Origin: Myxococcota bacterium
GTDB taxonomy: Bacteria > Myxococcota_A > UBA9160 > PR03
NCBI GenBank assembly: GCA_030066475.1
Contig: JASJBO010000259.1
Coordinates: forward strand, 1 to 12,028
DNA: 12,028 nt
Reading direction: 5' to 3'
Below are positions 5,833 through 12,028 of the stretch, piece by piece. The position numbers and the translations under genes were made by a program. The notes beneath the pieces were generated by a model. It was not told where the DNA came from and searched no databases. It was given only the letters and a program-made list of their open reading frames with translations. Numbering within the stretch: position 1 is the first letter of the stretch; every line of letters begins with the position of its first letter.

Positions 5833-7107
5833 ATGGCCCCCGCTTCCCGTCGTCCGCCGCTGCGCCGCGAGATCGGCGGCGTGCCGGTCGGCGACCTGGC
5901 GCGCGACTTCGGCACGCCGCTCTACGTGTACGACGCCGCGACGATCACCGACCGCATCGCGAGCCTGCGCGCCTTCGACGTGGTGCGCTACGCGCAGAAG
6001 GCCAACTCGAACCTCGCCGTGCTCGACCTGTGCCGCCGCCAGGGGGTGCTGGTGGATGCGGTGAGCGCCGGCGAGATCCACCGCGCGCTTCGCGCGGGCT
6101 TCACGCCGCAGGGCGAGCCGCCCCCGATCGTGTACACGGCCGACATCTTCGACCGCGAGTCGCTCGAGCTGGTGCTGGAGCACGGCATCCCGGTGAACTG
6201 CGGCTCGCCGGACATGATCGACCAGTACGGCGAGCGCCGGCCGGGCGGAGCGATCACCCTGCGCATCAACCCCGGCTTCGGTCACGGGCACAGCCGCAAG
6301 ACCAACACGGGCGGCGATCAGTCGAAGCACGGGATCTGGCACGAGGACATCGAGGCGTGCGTGGAGCGCGCGGCGCGCTGGGACCTGCGGGTCACCGGCA
6401 TCCACGTCCACATCGGCTCGGGCGCGGACATGGAGCACCTGGCGCTGGTGGCCGAGGCCTGCACCGGCTTCGCGCGGCGCGTCGGGCCCGGGGTCGAGAC
6501 CGTGAGCGCGGGGGGCGGGCTCCCGATTCCCTACCGCGACGACGACCCGGACGTCGACGTCGACGCCTACTTCCGGGTGTGGGACCGGGCGCGGCGCGCG
6601 CTCGCGGAGCAGCTGGGCCATCCCGTGCGGCTCGAGATCGAGCCCGGACGCTACCTGGTCGGCGAGGCGGGCTGCCTGGTGACCGAGATCCGCGCCATCA
6701 AGCGCGAGGGGCCGAACACCTTCTACGTGGTCGATGCCGGCTTCAACAACCTGGCGCGCCCGGTCCTGTACGGCGCCTACCACCCGATGTCGATCGTGCC
6801 GGCCGCCGGCGAGCGCGGCGAGCGCCGGCTGCGCGAGGTGGTGGTGGGCGGTCCGCTGTGCGAGTCGGGCGACATCTTCACCCAGAGCGAGGGTGGCTAC
6901 GTCCGCACCCAGCCACTGCCCGAGGCGCAGGTCGGCGAGCTGCTCGTGCTCGAGTGCGCCGGCGCCTACGGCTTCGTCATGGGCTCCAACTACAATTCCA
7001 AGCCCCTCGCCGCCGAGGTCCTCGTCTCCCACGGCAAGTCCCACCTCGTCCGCGCCCGCCAGACCCTCGAAGACCTCACCCGCCCCGAATCCATCCCCGT
7101 CGAGTAG
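5833..7107 (+). CDS. lysA: Diaminopimelate decarboxylase
   Basis: A 424-residue fold-type III PLP enzyme that decarboxylates meso-diaminopimelate to L-lysine in the cytosol. K56 in YAQKANSN is the PLP Schiff-base lysine. Other family motifs are NPGFGHGHSRKTNTGG (146-161), HIHxGSG-type HVHIGSG (191-197), GGGLPIPY (227-234, phosphate loop), EPGRYLVGEAG (270-280), CESGDIF (343-349, the catalytic Cys from the partner subunit) and GAYGFVMGSNYN (377-388). The GHGHSxKTNTGG insertion matches the E. coli-type short LysA rather than the more common long form. The ATG at 5833 follows the isomerase stop by 9 bp with only a weak Shine-Dalgarno (CCGGG). The last codons lie 1 bp before the 70-bp inverted repeat. 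Confidence 0.97.
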   Translation: MAPASRRPPLRREIGGVPVGDLARDFGTPLYVYDAATITDRIASLRAFDVVRYAQKANSNLAVLDLCRRQGVLVDAVSAGEIHRALRAGFTPQGEPPPIVYTADIFDRESLELVLEHGIPVNCGSPDMIDQYGERRPGGAITLRINPGFGHGHSRKTNTGGDQSKHGIWHEDIEACVERAARWDLRVTGIHVHIGSGADMEHLALVAEACTGFARRVGPGVETVSAGGGLPIPYRDDDPDVDVDAYFRVWDRARRALAEQLGHPVRLEIEPGRYLVGEAGCLVTEIRAIKREGPNTFYVVDAGFNNLARPVLYGAYHPMSIVPAAGERGERRLREVVVGGPLCESGDIFTQSEGGYVRTQPLPEAQVGELLVLECAGAYGFVMGSNYNSKPLAAEVLVSHGKSHLVRARQTLEDLTRPESIPVE

Positions 7108-7108
7108 C

Positions 7109-7178
7109 GGGGACGTTGGTTAAGAAAGTGAAGTAACCACCCGCGGGGAGTTTCTTTACTTTCTTAACCAACGTCCCC
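7109..7178. repeat. 70-bp near-perfect inverted repeat (29-bp arms, 12-nt loop)
   Basis: Arms 7109-7137 and 7150-7178 pair at 27 of 29 positions; the outer 21 bp (GGGGACGTTGGTTAAGAAAGT) are perfect. I describe the outer part as starting GGGGACG and containing GGTTAAGAAAG; the loop is CACCCGCGGGGA. Composition is far more AT-rich than the surrounding genes. It begins 1 bp after the lysA stop and ends 7 bp before a -35-like box. No U-tract follows, so a standard intrinsic terminator is unlikely, although the hairpin may still stop or stabilise lysA mRNA. A REP/MITE-like mobile palindrome is the main alternative. No transposase is nearby. Confidence 0.9.
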
Positions 7179-7185
7179 CCGTAAG

Positions 7186-7211
7186 TTGACCGACCGGTCG
7201 GACGATATAGG
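7186..7211 (+). promoter_or_regulatory. Candidate promoter of the ferritin-like pair
   Basis: A -35-like TTGACC (7186-7191, five of six to consensus) is followed by an AT patch with TATAGG (7206-7211). The 14-bp spacing is short. A TAGGCT at 7208 would give 16 bp but a poorer match. The position, about 50 bp ahead of the ATG at 7261, fits. Confidence 0.5.
7190..7201. promoter_or_regulatory. Perfect 12-bp palindrome, TetR-type operator candidate
   Basis: CCGACCGGTCGG is self-complementary and lies over the end of the -35 box and in the spacer. ACCGACCGGTCGGT-type palindromes are commonly bound by TetR-family repressors, so binding here would block the promoter. No TetR gene is in the window, so the regulator would act in trans. 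Confidence 0.5.
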
Positions 7212-7246
7212 CTTTTCGGGGTGCGGCATGGTGGCGCCTCGCGCCC

Positions 7247-7253
7247 AGGGAGG
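7247..7253 (+). promoter_or_regulatory. Ribosome binding site for the first ferritin-like gene
   Basis: AGGGAGG with 7-nt spacing to the ATG at 7261. It rules out the in-frame TTG at 7186 and ATG at 7228, which would start inside the promoter region or lack a site. Confidence 0.75.
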
Positions 7254-7260
7254 TCCGAGC

Positions 7261-8217
7261 ATGCAGCGATTCCTCGAGCCCCACGAGCTCGCCCGCGACA
7301 GCCGCTTCATCCGGCAGGACAACGCGATGGCCACGGTGCTGGCGAAGCTGCCCGATGACGTCGACGCCGTCGCCGCCGCGTTCCGAAAGCTGCAACCGAT
7401 GATCGAGGAGAGCGTGCGCGGCACCTCGGCCGAGCCGCTCTACGAGCGCTACGGACCCGGCTTCGGGCTGATCGTGCTGAACGAGCCGCTCGACCCCGAC
7501 GAGCCCGGCGCCGAGACGCGCCTGAAGCTGCGCATGCACGGCATCTTCGTCGGCGAGCTCCAGGCGCTCGAGGGCGCCGGCCGCTCGCTCTGGGACTTCC
7601 CCGACGCGCCCTGGGAGTTCAAGATGAACATGGCGCGCCAGTGCTGGGACGAGGCGCGCCACGTGCAGATCTACGAGAAGCTGCTCCACCACGTCGGCGG
7701 CGACGTCGGCATGTTCCCCGAGAGCACCTTCCTGTTCGAGTGCGCCTGCAGCGACGACCCGGCGATGCGGGTGGCGGGCGTCAACCGCGGCCTCGAAGGC
7801 CTGGCCTGCGACGTGTTCCGCGACATGATCAAGTATGCGCGCAAGACCGGCGACACCGTGATGGAGCAGGCGGTCGACTACGTGCTGGCCGACGAGCTCA
7901 CCCACGTGCGCTTCGGCAGCGACTGGGTCAAGGAGTTCACCAAGGGCGACCCCGAGCACTTCCAGCGCACCCAGGAGTTCCGCCGCGAGGTCGACAAGCA
8001 GTTCAGCTTCGGCGGCGCCCGCTCCGACCGCGAGGACGCGGCCATCCCGATCGCCTGGGAGGACCGCCGCGAGGCGGGCTTCTCGGAGGAGGAGCTGGAG
8101 GACCTGATGGCGCTCTCGGGCCAGGGCCCCTCCAAGGAGACCATGCAGAAGGCCGCCGCGATCCTGCGCGAGGAGCACCTGGCCCGGCGCGCGGCCGCCG
8201 CGGAGAAGTCGGCGTGA
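7261..8217 (+). CDS. Ferritin-like protein with complete di-iron ligand set
   Basis: A 318-residue, mostly helical, soluble protein. Its central region shows the ferritin-like four-helix pattern Glu / ExxH / Glu / ExxH. E99 or E104 (FVGELQALEG) is in the first helix, E131-x-x-H134 (WDEARH) in the second, E179 (NRGLEG) in the third, and E212-x-x-H215 (ADELTH) in the fourth. This arrangement binds a carboxylate-bridged di-iron centre in oxygenases, oxidases and MiaE/DUF455-type proteins. The N-terminal about 90 residues and the charged C-terminus (from about 250, ending in an Ala/Glu helix) are extra. A strong ribosome site and a probable regulated promoter lie upstream. Its stop overlaps the next gene by 4 bp (GTGA), suggesting equal expression and a complex. 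Substrate unknown; a DUF455-like oxidase/hydroxylase is the nearest comparison I can offer. Confidence 0.82.
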   Translation: MQRFLEPHELARDSRFIRQDNAMATVLAKLPDDVDAVAAAFRKLQPMIEESVRGTSAEPLYERYGPGFGLIVLNEPLDPDEPGAETRLKLRMHGIFVGELQALEGAGRSLWDFPDAPWEFKMNMARQCWDEARHVQIYEKLLHHVGGDVGMFPESTFLFECACSDDPAMRVAGVNRGLEGLACDVFRDMIKYARKTGDTVMEQAVDYVLADELTHVRFGSDWVKEFTKGDPEHFQRTQEFRREVDKQFSFGGARSDREDAAIPIAWEDRREAGFSEEELEDLMALSGQGPSKETMQKAAAILREEHLARRAAAAEKSA

Positions 8218-8912
8218 GCGAGAGCGGCCCCACCCGCATGTACCCGGGCATGAGCCCGGACGAGCGCACCACCTTCGCGCCCTACTCGGCCTTCGACATC
8301 CCGGCCGACCTGCGCCGCCTGCACGGGCGCTACGACGTCGAGTCCACCGCCCGGCGCGTCCGCAACTTCCGCTATGCGGAGGAGTGGATGATGATGATGC
8401 TGGGCGGCTGGATGGCCACGATCCCGGAGGTCCCGGTCAAGACCGGACTCGGCAAGATCTGCTGGGAGTGCGCGCAGGCGGCCGACGCGCTCGGCAAGCG
8501 CCTGCCCGAGCTGCGCTGCGGGCGCAAGGCGGTGCAGGCGTCCGAGTCCTCGAACTCGGGCTTTGCCGACTTCGTGCAGGCCGTGGCCGAGCCGGAGTCG
8601 CCCGACCAGACCATCGAGAAGCTGGTGGGCGTGTTCGACGTGCTCAAGCCGCACCTGATCGAGACCTACGAGCGCACCGCGCGCGAGACCGACCAGATCT
8701 GCGACGCGCCCACGATCGAGCTGCTCGAGGACATCGTGCGCAAGGCGCGCCGCCACGTGGCGTGGGGCCAGGAGGTGCTCGACCGGCTGTGCGACACCGA
8801 CGCCCTGCGCGAACGCCGCCGCCGGCGCGCCGCCGAGCTGGAGAAGCAGCTCCAGGGCTGCGGCGGCGTGACCGGCGACCTCGGCGAGCTGCACGTCCGC
8901 ACCGACGCCTGA
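8214..8912 (+). CDS. Ferritin-like protein with degenerate metal site, partner of the preceding gene
   Basis: A 232-residue helical protein whose GTG start overlaps the preceding stop (GTGA at 8214). Helix patterns resemble the DUF455/ferritin-like fold: helix 1 RYAEEWMMMMLGGWM (53-67), helix 2 KICWECAQAADALGKRLPELR (81-101), helix 3 with LKPHLIETYERTARE (144-158), and helix 4 DAPTIELLEDIV...ARRHVAWG (164-185). Where ExxH ligand pairs are expected, helix 2 has E85-C-A-Q88 and helix 4 has A178-R-R-H181, so at least one His and one Glu are missing. The tail is highly basic, then ends GCGGVTGDLGELHVRTDA. I infer a structural or regulatory subunit that pairs with the complete protein upstream. 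It could also bind another cofactor. The fold call is by eye, so moderate. Confidence 0.7.
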   Translation: MSESGPTRMYPGMSPDERTTFAPYSAFDIPADLRRLHGRYDVESTARRVRNFRYAEEWMMMMLGGWMATIPEVPVKTGLGKICWECAQAADALGKRLPELRCGRKAVQASESSNSGFADFVQAVAEPESPDQTIEKLVGVFDVLKPHLIETYERTARETDQICDAPTIELLEDIVRKARRHVAWGQEVLDRLCDTDALRERRRRRAAELEKQLQGCGGVTGDLGELHVRTDA

Positions 8913-8918
8913 GTGGGA

Positions 8919-8947
8919 GTGGGCGGCGGCTTCGCCTGACCGCTCAC
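8919..8947. terminator. Candidate bidirectional hairpin between convergent genes
   Basis: GTGGGCGG (8919-8926) can pair with CCGCTCAC (8940-8947), including one G-U pair, and encloses a small GGC-TTC-GCC hairpin. It spans the 31-bp gap between the second ferritin-like gene and the VanZ-like gene and covers the latter's stop codon. There is no U-tract, so it is a weak call. Confidence 0.35.
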
Positions 8948-9351
8948 CCGCGGCGCCGGGCCGCTGCGCTCGCCGGCGGCCCTCGGCGGCCCCGGCGCGC
9001 GCGCAGTCGGACGCCCAGCACCACGATGAGCGCGAAGCCCAGCGCGCCGAGCGCGTCCGCCACCCAGTCGCCCCACGACGGCAGCCGGTTCGGCACGAAC
9101 GACTGGTGCCACTCGTCCGTCGCCCCGTAGAGTGCGGCTGCGGCCGCCGCCCCCCACGCGGTCTCCCGGGGCGATCGCCACGGCCAGGTGACGCGCAGCG
9201 ACGCGTACCAGCAGCCCGCCAGCACGGCATACGCGGTGGCGTGCGCCAGCTTGTCGGCGCCGGGTGCGCGCGGCAGCGGCACGCGCGGCTGGTGCGAGAC
9301 GTAGAAGATCGCCGCCATCGCCGCGGCGGCGACGCCCCAGGCGAGCACCAT
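8944..9351 (-). CDS. VanZ-like family integral membrane protein
   Basis: A 135-residue protein with four predicted membrane helices: 2-19, about 35-52, about 65-80 and about 97-115. Family motifs are present: SHQPRVP after helix 1, DKLAHATAYAVLA (33-45), and TDEWHQSFVPNRLPSWGDWVADALGA (78-103), the conserved DExxQ...R...D signature of the VanZ-like domain. The domain is named after a teicoplanin-resistance accessory gene, but most members have unknown envelope roles, and resistance should not be assumed. The ATG at 9351 opens directly into helix 1 with a poor ribosome site. A GTG further upstream in frame would add a polar leader and is less likely. The C-terminus is a basic cytoplasmic tail. 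Confidence 0.85.
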   Translation of the reverse strand: MVLAWGVAAAAMAAIFYVSHQPRVPLPRAPGADKLAHATAYAVLAGCWYASLRVTWPWRSPRETAWGAAAAAALYGATDEWHQSFVPNRLPSWGDWVADALGALGFALIVVLGVRLRARRGRRGPPASAAARRRG

Positions 9352-9523
9352 CGAGGTCCGGTCTCGCGTGGCGGAGCCGATGGCGGCACCCGGCGCTACG
9401 CGGGGCACGACCGGTCGCGCATCGACGCGCGAACGGGGCGGCGCGGGCTGGAGAGGGCGCAGGTCGTGTCGCGGCCGAGCTCGGACATCGGGGCTCCCGG
9501 GGGACGTCTGTGAAGATACCGCC
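9352..9523. other. Intergenic region upstream of the VanZ-like gene
   Basis: These 172 bp lie between two minus-strand genes. On the minus strand there is a 30-codon ORF (ATG at 9488 to TAG at 9396) with GGGAG 5 nt before it. It encodes an Arg/Ser/Pro-rich peptide with no recognisable feature and is probably chance. I see no clear terminator or promoter. Confidence 0.35.
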
Positions 9524-10672
9524 TCACACGGAGGCGAGCGCGCGCTCCAGATCGGCCACGAGATCGTCGGGATCCTCGATCCCGATCGAGAGCCGCAGGA
9601 GATCGTCGGGCACCCGTGAACCGGCGCCCTCGACCGCGGCCCGCTGCTCGACCAGGCTCTCGACCGAGCCCAGCGACGAGGCGTCGCGGAACAGGCGCAG
9701 CCCGCTCGCCACGCGGCGTGCCGCCGCGCCGCCACCGGCCACCCGGAACGACACGAGCGAACCGAAGCCCCCCTGCATCTGGCGGCGCGCCAGCGCGTGC
9801 CCGGGATGCTCGGGCAGGCCCGGGTAGAGCACCGCGCGCACCCCGCGCCGACCGCGCAGGAACTCGGCCACGCGCTGCGCGCCCTGCGAGCTGTGCGCGA
9901 CGCGCAGGTACAGCGTGCGCATGCCGCGCAGCAGCAGCCAGGCCTCGAACGGCCCCGGCACGGCGCCGCGGGTGCCGCGCTCGAAGCGGATGCGCTCCCA
10001 CAGCGCGTCCTCCCGCGCGGTGACGAGGGCCCCCGCCAGCACGTCGCCGTGACCGTTGAGCTGCTTGGTCGCCGAGTGGAGCACCAGGTCGCAGCCGAGC
10101 GCGAGCGGCTGCGTGAGGACGGGCGTGGCGGTCGTGGAGTCGGCCACCGCGAGCGCACCGGCACCGTGCGCCAGCTCGGCCGCGGCGGCGAGGTCGGTGA
10201 CCACCGTCATCGGGTTCGACGGCGACTCGAGCCAGACCAGGCGCGTGCGACCCGGCCGCAGCGCCGCGCGCAGCGCGTCGAGGTCGCCCGTCGGGACCAG
10301 CTCGAGCTCGATCCGGCCGAGCTGGGCGAGCCGCGCCATCCAAGCGCGCAGCGTCCAGTACATGTCGTCGGGCGCCACCACGTGGGCGCCCGGCTCGAGC
10401 GCCTCGAAGACGGTGGTGCCGGCGGCCATTCCGGACGCGAACAGCAGGGCGTCGGCACCGCCCTCGAGGTCGGCGAGCAGCTGCTCGGCCGCGTCGTAGG
10501 TCGGATTGTGGTCGCGGGTGTAGCTGCGACCGCCCAGGTAGCGTCCCTCGGCGTCGCGCCCGTACGAGGTGGATGGGTGGAGCGGCGGCACCAGCGCGCC
10601 GGTGGCCGCGTCGAGATGCCCCCCGCCCTGGGCGGCGCGCGTCGCGGGTCGCGGTGTCGGATCGTCGGGCAT
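9524..10672 (-). CDS. Cystathionine gamma-synthase/lyase-family PLP enzyme
   Basis: A 382-residue fold-type I PLP enzyme of the Cys/Met metabolism family, normal length. Y51-T-R-D-H-N-P-T58 is the phosphate-binding YxRxxNPT of the partner subunit and FASGMAAG lies at 79-85. Y105 (DDMYW) is at the catalytic tyrosine position, ESPSNP at 149-154, D178 (ADSTTATP) contacts the PLP pyridine, and K203 (SATKQLNGHGD) is the Schiff-base lysine. SLGSVESL and RLSIGIED near the end bind substrate carboxylate. Family members add or remove sulfur side chains in methionine/cysteine transsulfuration. Several motifs are atypical (YW for YGG, DST for DNT, and QRA in place of the usual PAxxTH), so the exact reaction (gamma-synthase, gamma-lyase or other) is open. 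The ATG at 10672 has no good Shine-Dalgarno. No neighbour in the window is a sulfur gene. Confidence 0.9.
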   Translation of the reverse strand: MPDDPTPRPATRAAQGGGHLDAATGALVPPLHPSTSYGRDAEGRYLGGRSYTRDHNPTYDAAEQLLADLEGGADALLFASGMAAGTTVFEALEPGAHVVAPDDMYWTLRAWMARLAQLGRIELELVPTGDLDALRAALRPGRTRLVWLESPSNPMTVVTDLAAAAELAHGAGALAVADSTTATPVLTQPLALGCDLVLHSATKQLNGHGDVLAGALVTAREDALWERIRFERGTRGAVPGPFEAWLLLRGMRTLYLRVAHSSQGAQRVAEFLRGRRGVRAVLYPGLPEHPGHALARRQMQGGFGSLVSFRVAGGGAAARRVASGLRLFRDASSLGSVESLVEQRAAVEGAGSRVPDDLLRLSIGIEDPDDLVADLERALASV

Positions 10673-10948
10673 CGCGGCAGGGTATCGCGACCGGCAGTGC
10701 GGTGGCGGACGCGTTTCGTGATATCGTGCGAGCGGCCCGACGAGGCCAACCGCCTGCGGGTGACGGTGCTCGATCGCCTCGAGCGGCGCGCGGAGGCGCC
10801 CGCTCGGGAGCGCGGCGAAGCCGACTGACTCCGGTGTAGGCCCCGGGCGACGTAGGGCGAACCCCGCCCTCGTCCTCCGGCGCCACCCGGATCAAGGCCG
10901 CGAGCGCATCGGCCGAAACGGAGAGGTCCCGCCGCCGAGGACTGCCCC
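10673..10948. other. Divergent intergenic region between the PLP enzyme and the PilZ gene
   Basis: These 276 bp must hold promoters for both flanking genes, but I find no convincing -35/-10 boxes. A perfect 6-bp hairpin (AGGGCG-AACCC-CGCCCT, 10854-10870) lies about 80 bp before the PilZ start and could be in its leader. A 43-codon plus-strand frame (GTG 10697 to TGA 10828) ends in a plausible charged helix (ANRLRVTVLDRLERRAEA), but has no ribosome site and no recognised family. I see no SAM riboswitch pattern ahead of the PLP gene. Confidence 0.4.
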
Positions 10949-11689
10949 ATGGACGGCCGAGATCGGCCCCGCGTCTGCCTGGATCAGGACACCCGCTTCT
11001 TCCGCGCCCGACTCTCCGAGCTGCTCGAGGAGGCCGACTGCGAGGTCGTCAAGCTCGACCCGCAGACGGCGCTGCACACGGCACTGCTGGAGGTCGCGCC
11101 GCCGCCGGATCTGCTGATCGCCACGCTGCATCCCGATCCGCGCGCCGGGGTCGAGCGCATCCGGGCACTGCGCGAGCTGTCGGCCCTCGATGCGATTCCG
11201 ATCCTGGCCGTGTGCCCGCTCGACCGCGACGGGATCGACGTGCCCGAGCTGCGCGCGCTGGGCGTCCAGGGCCTGATCGACAAGCGCGCGATTCCCGAGC
11301 ACGTGACCTTCCGCGTCAACCAGATCGTCCGCACGGTCGAGTCCGAACAGCGGCGGCACGTGCGCGCGCCGTGCTTCTTCCCCGTAGACGTCACGATCGC
11401 GGACCAGGTCACCACGGAGTACGCGCTCAATCTCTCGGGCGGCGGCATGCGGCTCACGTGTACGCGCGCCCTCGAGCCGAACACCGACGTCGGCCTGCGC
11501 TTCTCGCTGCCGGGCCACGGCGGCACGCTCCTGCAGATCGGGGCGCGGGTCATGAACTGCCGGGCGGGCGGCCCGGGGCGCTCTCCCTACGAGGCCGGCG
11601 TTCGCTTCCTCGACGCCGACCCGCGCGTGTCCGCCAGCATCGCGCGGGAGGTCGAGCGCCTGCTGGAGGGAACCGGGCCGAGCCTGTAG
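10949..11689 (+). CDS. Receiver-like (degenerate) plus PilZ domain protein
   Basis: A 246-residue cytosolic protein. Residues about 6-128 have the alternating pattern of a response-regulator receiver domain (RVCLDQDTRFFRARLSELL; DLLIATLHP; IPILAVCPLD; GVQGLIDKRAI). The phospho-acceptor Asp is replaced by T59, and the usual Thr/Ser of strand 4 is Cys, though K112 is kept. It therefore probably cannot be phosphorylated in the normal way. Residues about 133-240 form a PilZ domain with R135-x-x-x-R139 (RRHVR) and N161-L-S-G-G-G166 (NxSxxG), the two motifs that bind cyclic-di-GMP. The ATG at 10949 has GAGG 9 nt upstream. REC-PilZ proteins are common in deltaproteobacteria and tune motility, adhesion or gene expression. 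It stands alone, divergent from the PLP enzyme. Confidence 0.9.
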   Translation: MDGRDRPRVCLDQDTRFFRARLSELLEEADCEVVKLDPQTALHTALLEVAPPPDLLIATLHPDPRAGVERIRALRELSALDAIPILAVCPLDRDGIDVPELRALGVQGLIDKRAIPEHVTFRVNQIVRTVESEQRRHVRAPCFFPVDVTIADQVTTEYALNLSGGGMRLTCTRALEPNTDVGLRFSLPGHGGTLLQIGARVMNCRAGGPGRSPYEAGVRFLDADPRVSASIAREVERLLEGTGPSL

Positions 11690-11737
11690 GCGCCGCCGCC
11701 CCTCGTGGAGGTGGCGAGCGAGCTCTTGCGGATCGTC
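11690..11737. other. Short convergent spacer
   Basis: These 48 bp separate the PilZ-protein stop codon from the stop codon of the minus-strand HAD gene. I see no strong hairpin or U-tract here. Confidence 0.4.
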
Positions 11738-12028
11738 TCAGCCGGATCGCGACGCCGGTGCGTCCGGAAGCAGCAGGGCGCGCAGCTCGGCGTGGGACGA
11801 CACCACGTAGTCGGCCTCGGGCAGCGCGCTGTCGTCGTCGTGGGGCGCGCGGATTCGAACCGAGCCCATGCCGACGCCGCGAGCCCCCGCCACGTCGGTG
11901 CGCCGCAGGTCGCCCACGTGGAGCGCGCGCGGGGCCGCGACCTCGAGCCCGTCGAGCGCGGCCCGGAAGGCCCGCGCGTCCGGCTTGGGCACACCGATCT
12001 CGTCCGAGAAGATCTGCACCTCGAGCCA
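11738..12028 (-). CDS. HAD-superfamily hydrolase (5'-partial, C-terminal part)
   Basis: The frame runs off the right edge, so only the last 96 residues are visible and the start and catalytic DxD motif I lie outside. The visible part begins WLEVQIFSDEIGVPKPD, the motif III strand with the conserved Lys of KPD. It continues ALHVGDLRRTDVAGARGVGM, motif IV (GDxxxxD) that binds Mg. It ends in YVVSSHAELRALLLPD, the usual closing helix of subfamily IA phosphatases (phosphoglycolate phosphatase/haloacid dehalogenase type). A GTG at 12019 could start a short frame, but the conserved sequence begins before it and motif I is needed, so it is not the real start. Substrate unknown. Confidence 0.9.
   Translation of the reverse strand, partial: WLEVQIFSDEIGVPKPDARAFRAALDGLEVAAPRALHVGDLRRTDVAGARGVGMGSVRIRAPHDDDSALPEADYVVSSHAELRALLLPDAPASRSG

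Noticed and set aside
5536..7044. 502-codon minus-strand open frame
   Set aside because: Antisense shadow of lysA and the isomerase; the translation lacks any recognisable fold.
7109..7178. Intrinsic (Rho-independent) terminator for lysA
   Set aside because: The hairpin is long and strong but is followed by CCGTAAG rather than a U-tract, so it is listed as an inverted repeat. Termination remains only a possibility.
7878..9389. 503-codon minus-strand open frame across the ferritin-like genes
   Set aside because: Antisense shadow. The plus-strand frames have ribosome sites, coupled overlap and metal-ligand motifs.
10697..10828. 43-codon plus-strand ORF ending in a charged helix-like segment
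   Set aside because: No ribosome binding site, no recognised family and only a GTG start. Kept as a remark in the intergenic entry rather than called a gene.
11851..11861. GGATTCGAACC, the reverse complement of a tRNA T-loop
   Set aside because: It lies inside the HAD hydrolase reading frame (coding Ser-Val-Arg-Ile), and no anticodon arm, D arm or acceptor stem can be built around it on the minus strand.

Overview
This is a very GC-rich (by eye well above 65% G+C), gene-dense bacterial chromosome segment. It carries a protein with an exosortase-type PEP-CTERM tail, CoA-linked lipid enzymes, secreted cysteine-rich proteins and a PilZ (c-di-GMP) protein. Together these suggest a Gram-negative, environmental, deltaproteobacterial-type lineage (Myxococcota, Binatota or similar). 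That placement is inferred from gene content only. I see no rRNA, tRNA, CRISPR array, transposase or phage gene.

Layout. Left (1-3041): the C-terminal part of a thiamine-diphosphate enzyme of the acetolactate-synthase family (+), then a PEP-CTERM protein (+). A 162-bp convergent spacer follows with two copies of a 62-bp repeat. Next are two minus-strand genes for small secreted proteins that share one ten-cysteine framework and are clearly tandem paralogues. Centre-left (3042-5823): a minus-strand pair with a 4-bp GTGA overlap, a methylenetetrahydrofolate-reductase-like protein followed by a CaiB/BaiF-family CoA-transferase. Divergent from it is a short enoyl-CoA hydratase/isomerase, followed 9 bp later by lysA (diaminopimelate decarboxylase), the last step of lysine synthesis.

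Centre-right (7108-8947): just after lysA lies a 70-bp near-perfect inverted repeat of unusually AT-rich composition. After it comes a promoter-like sequence whose spacer contains a perfect 12-bp palindrome of TetR-operator type. This leads into two overlapping genes for ferritin-like proteins: the first keeps a full set of candidate di-iron ligands, the second appears to have lost several. Right (8919-12028): a VanZ-like membrane protein and a PLP-dependent cystathionine-gamma-synthase-like enzyme (both minus), a protein with a degenerate receiver domain fused to a PilZ domain (+), and the C-terminal part of a HAD-family phosphatase (minus, running off the window).

The least described items are the paired ten-cysteine proteins, the coupled active/degenerate ferritin-like pair behind the palindromic operator, the isolated hairpin element, and the MTHFR-like/CoA-transferase couple. 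Nothing here proves a new defence or mobile system; functions beyond family level are inference.
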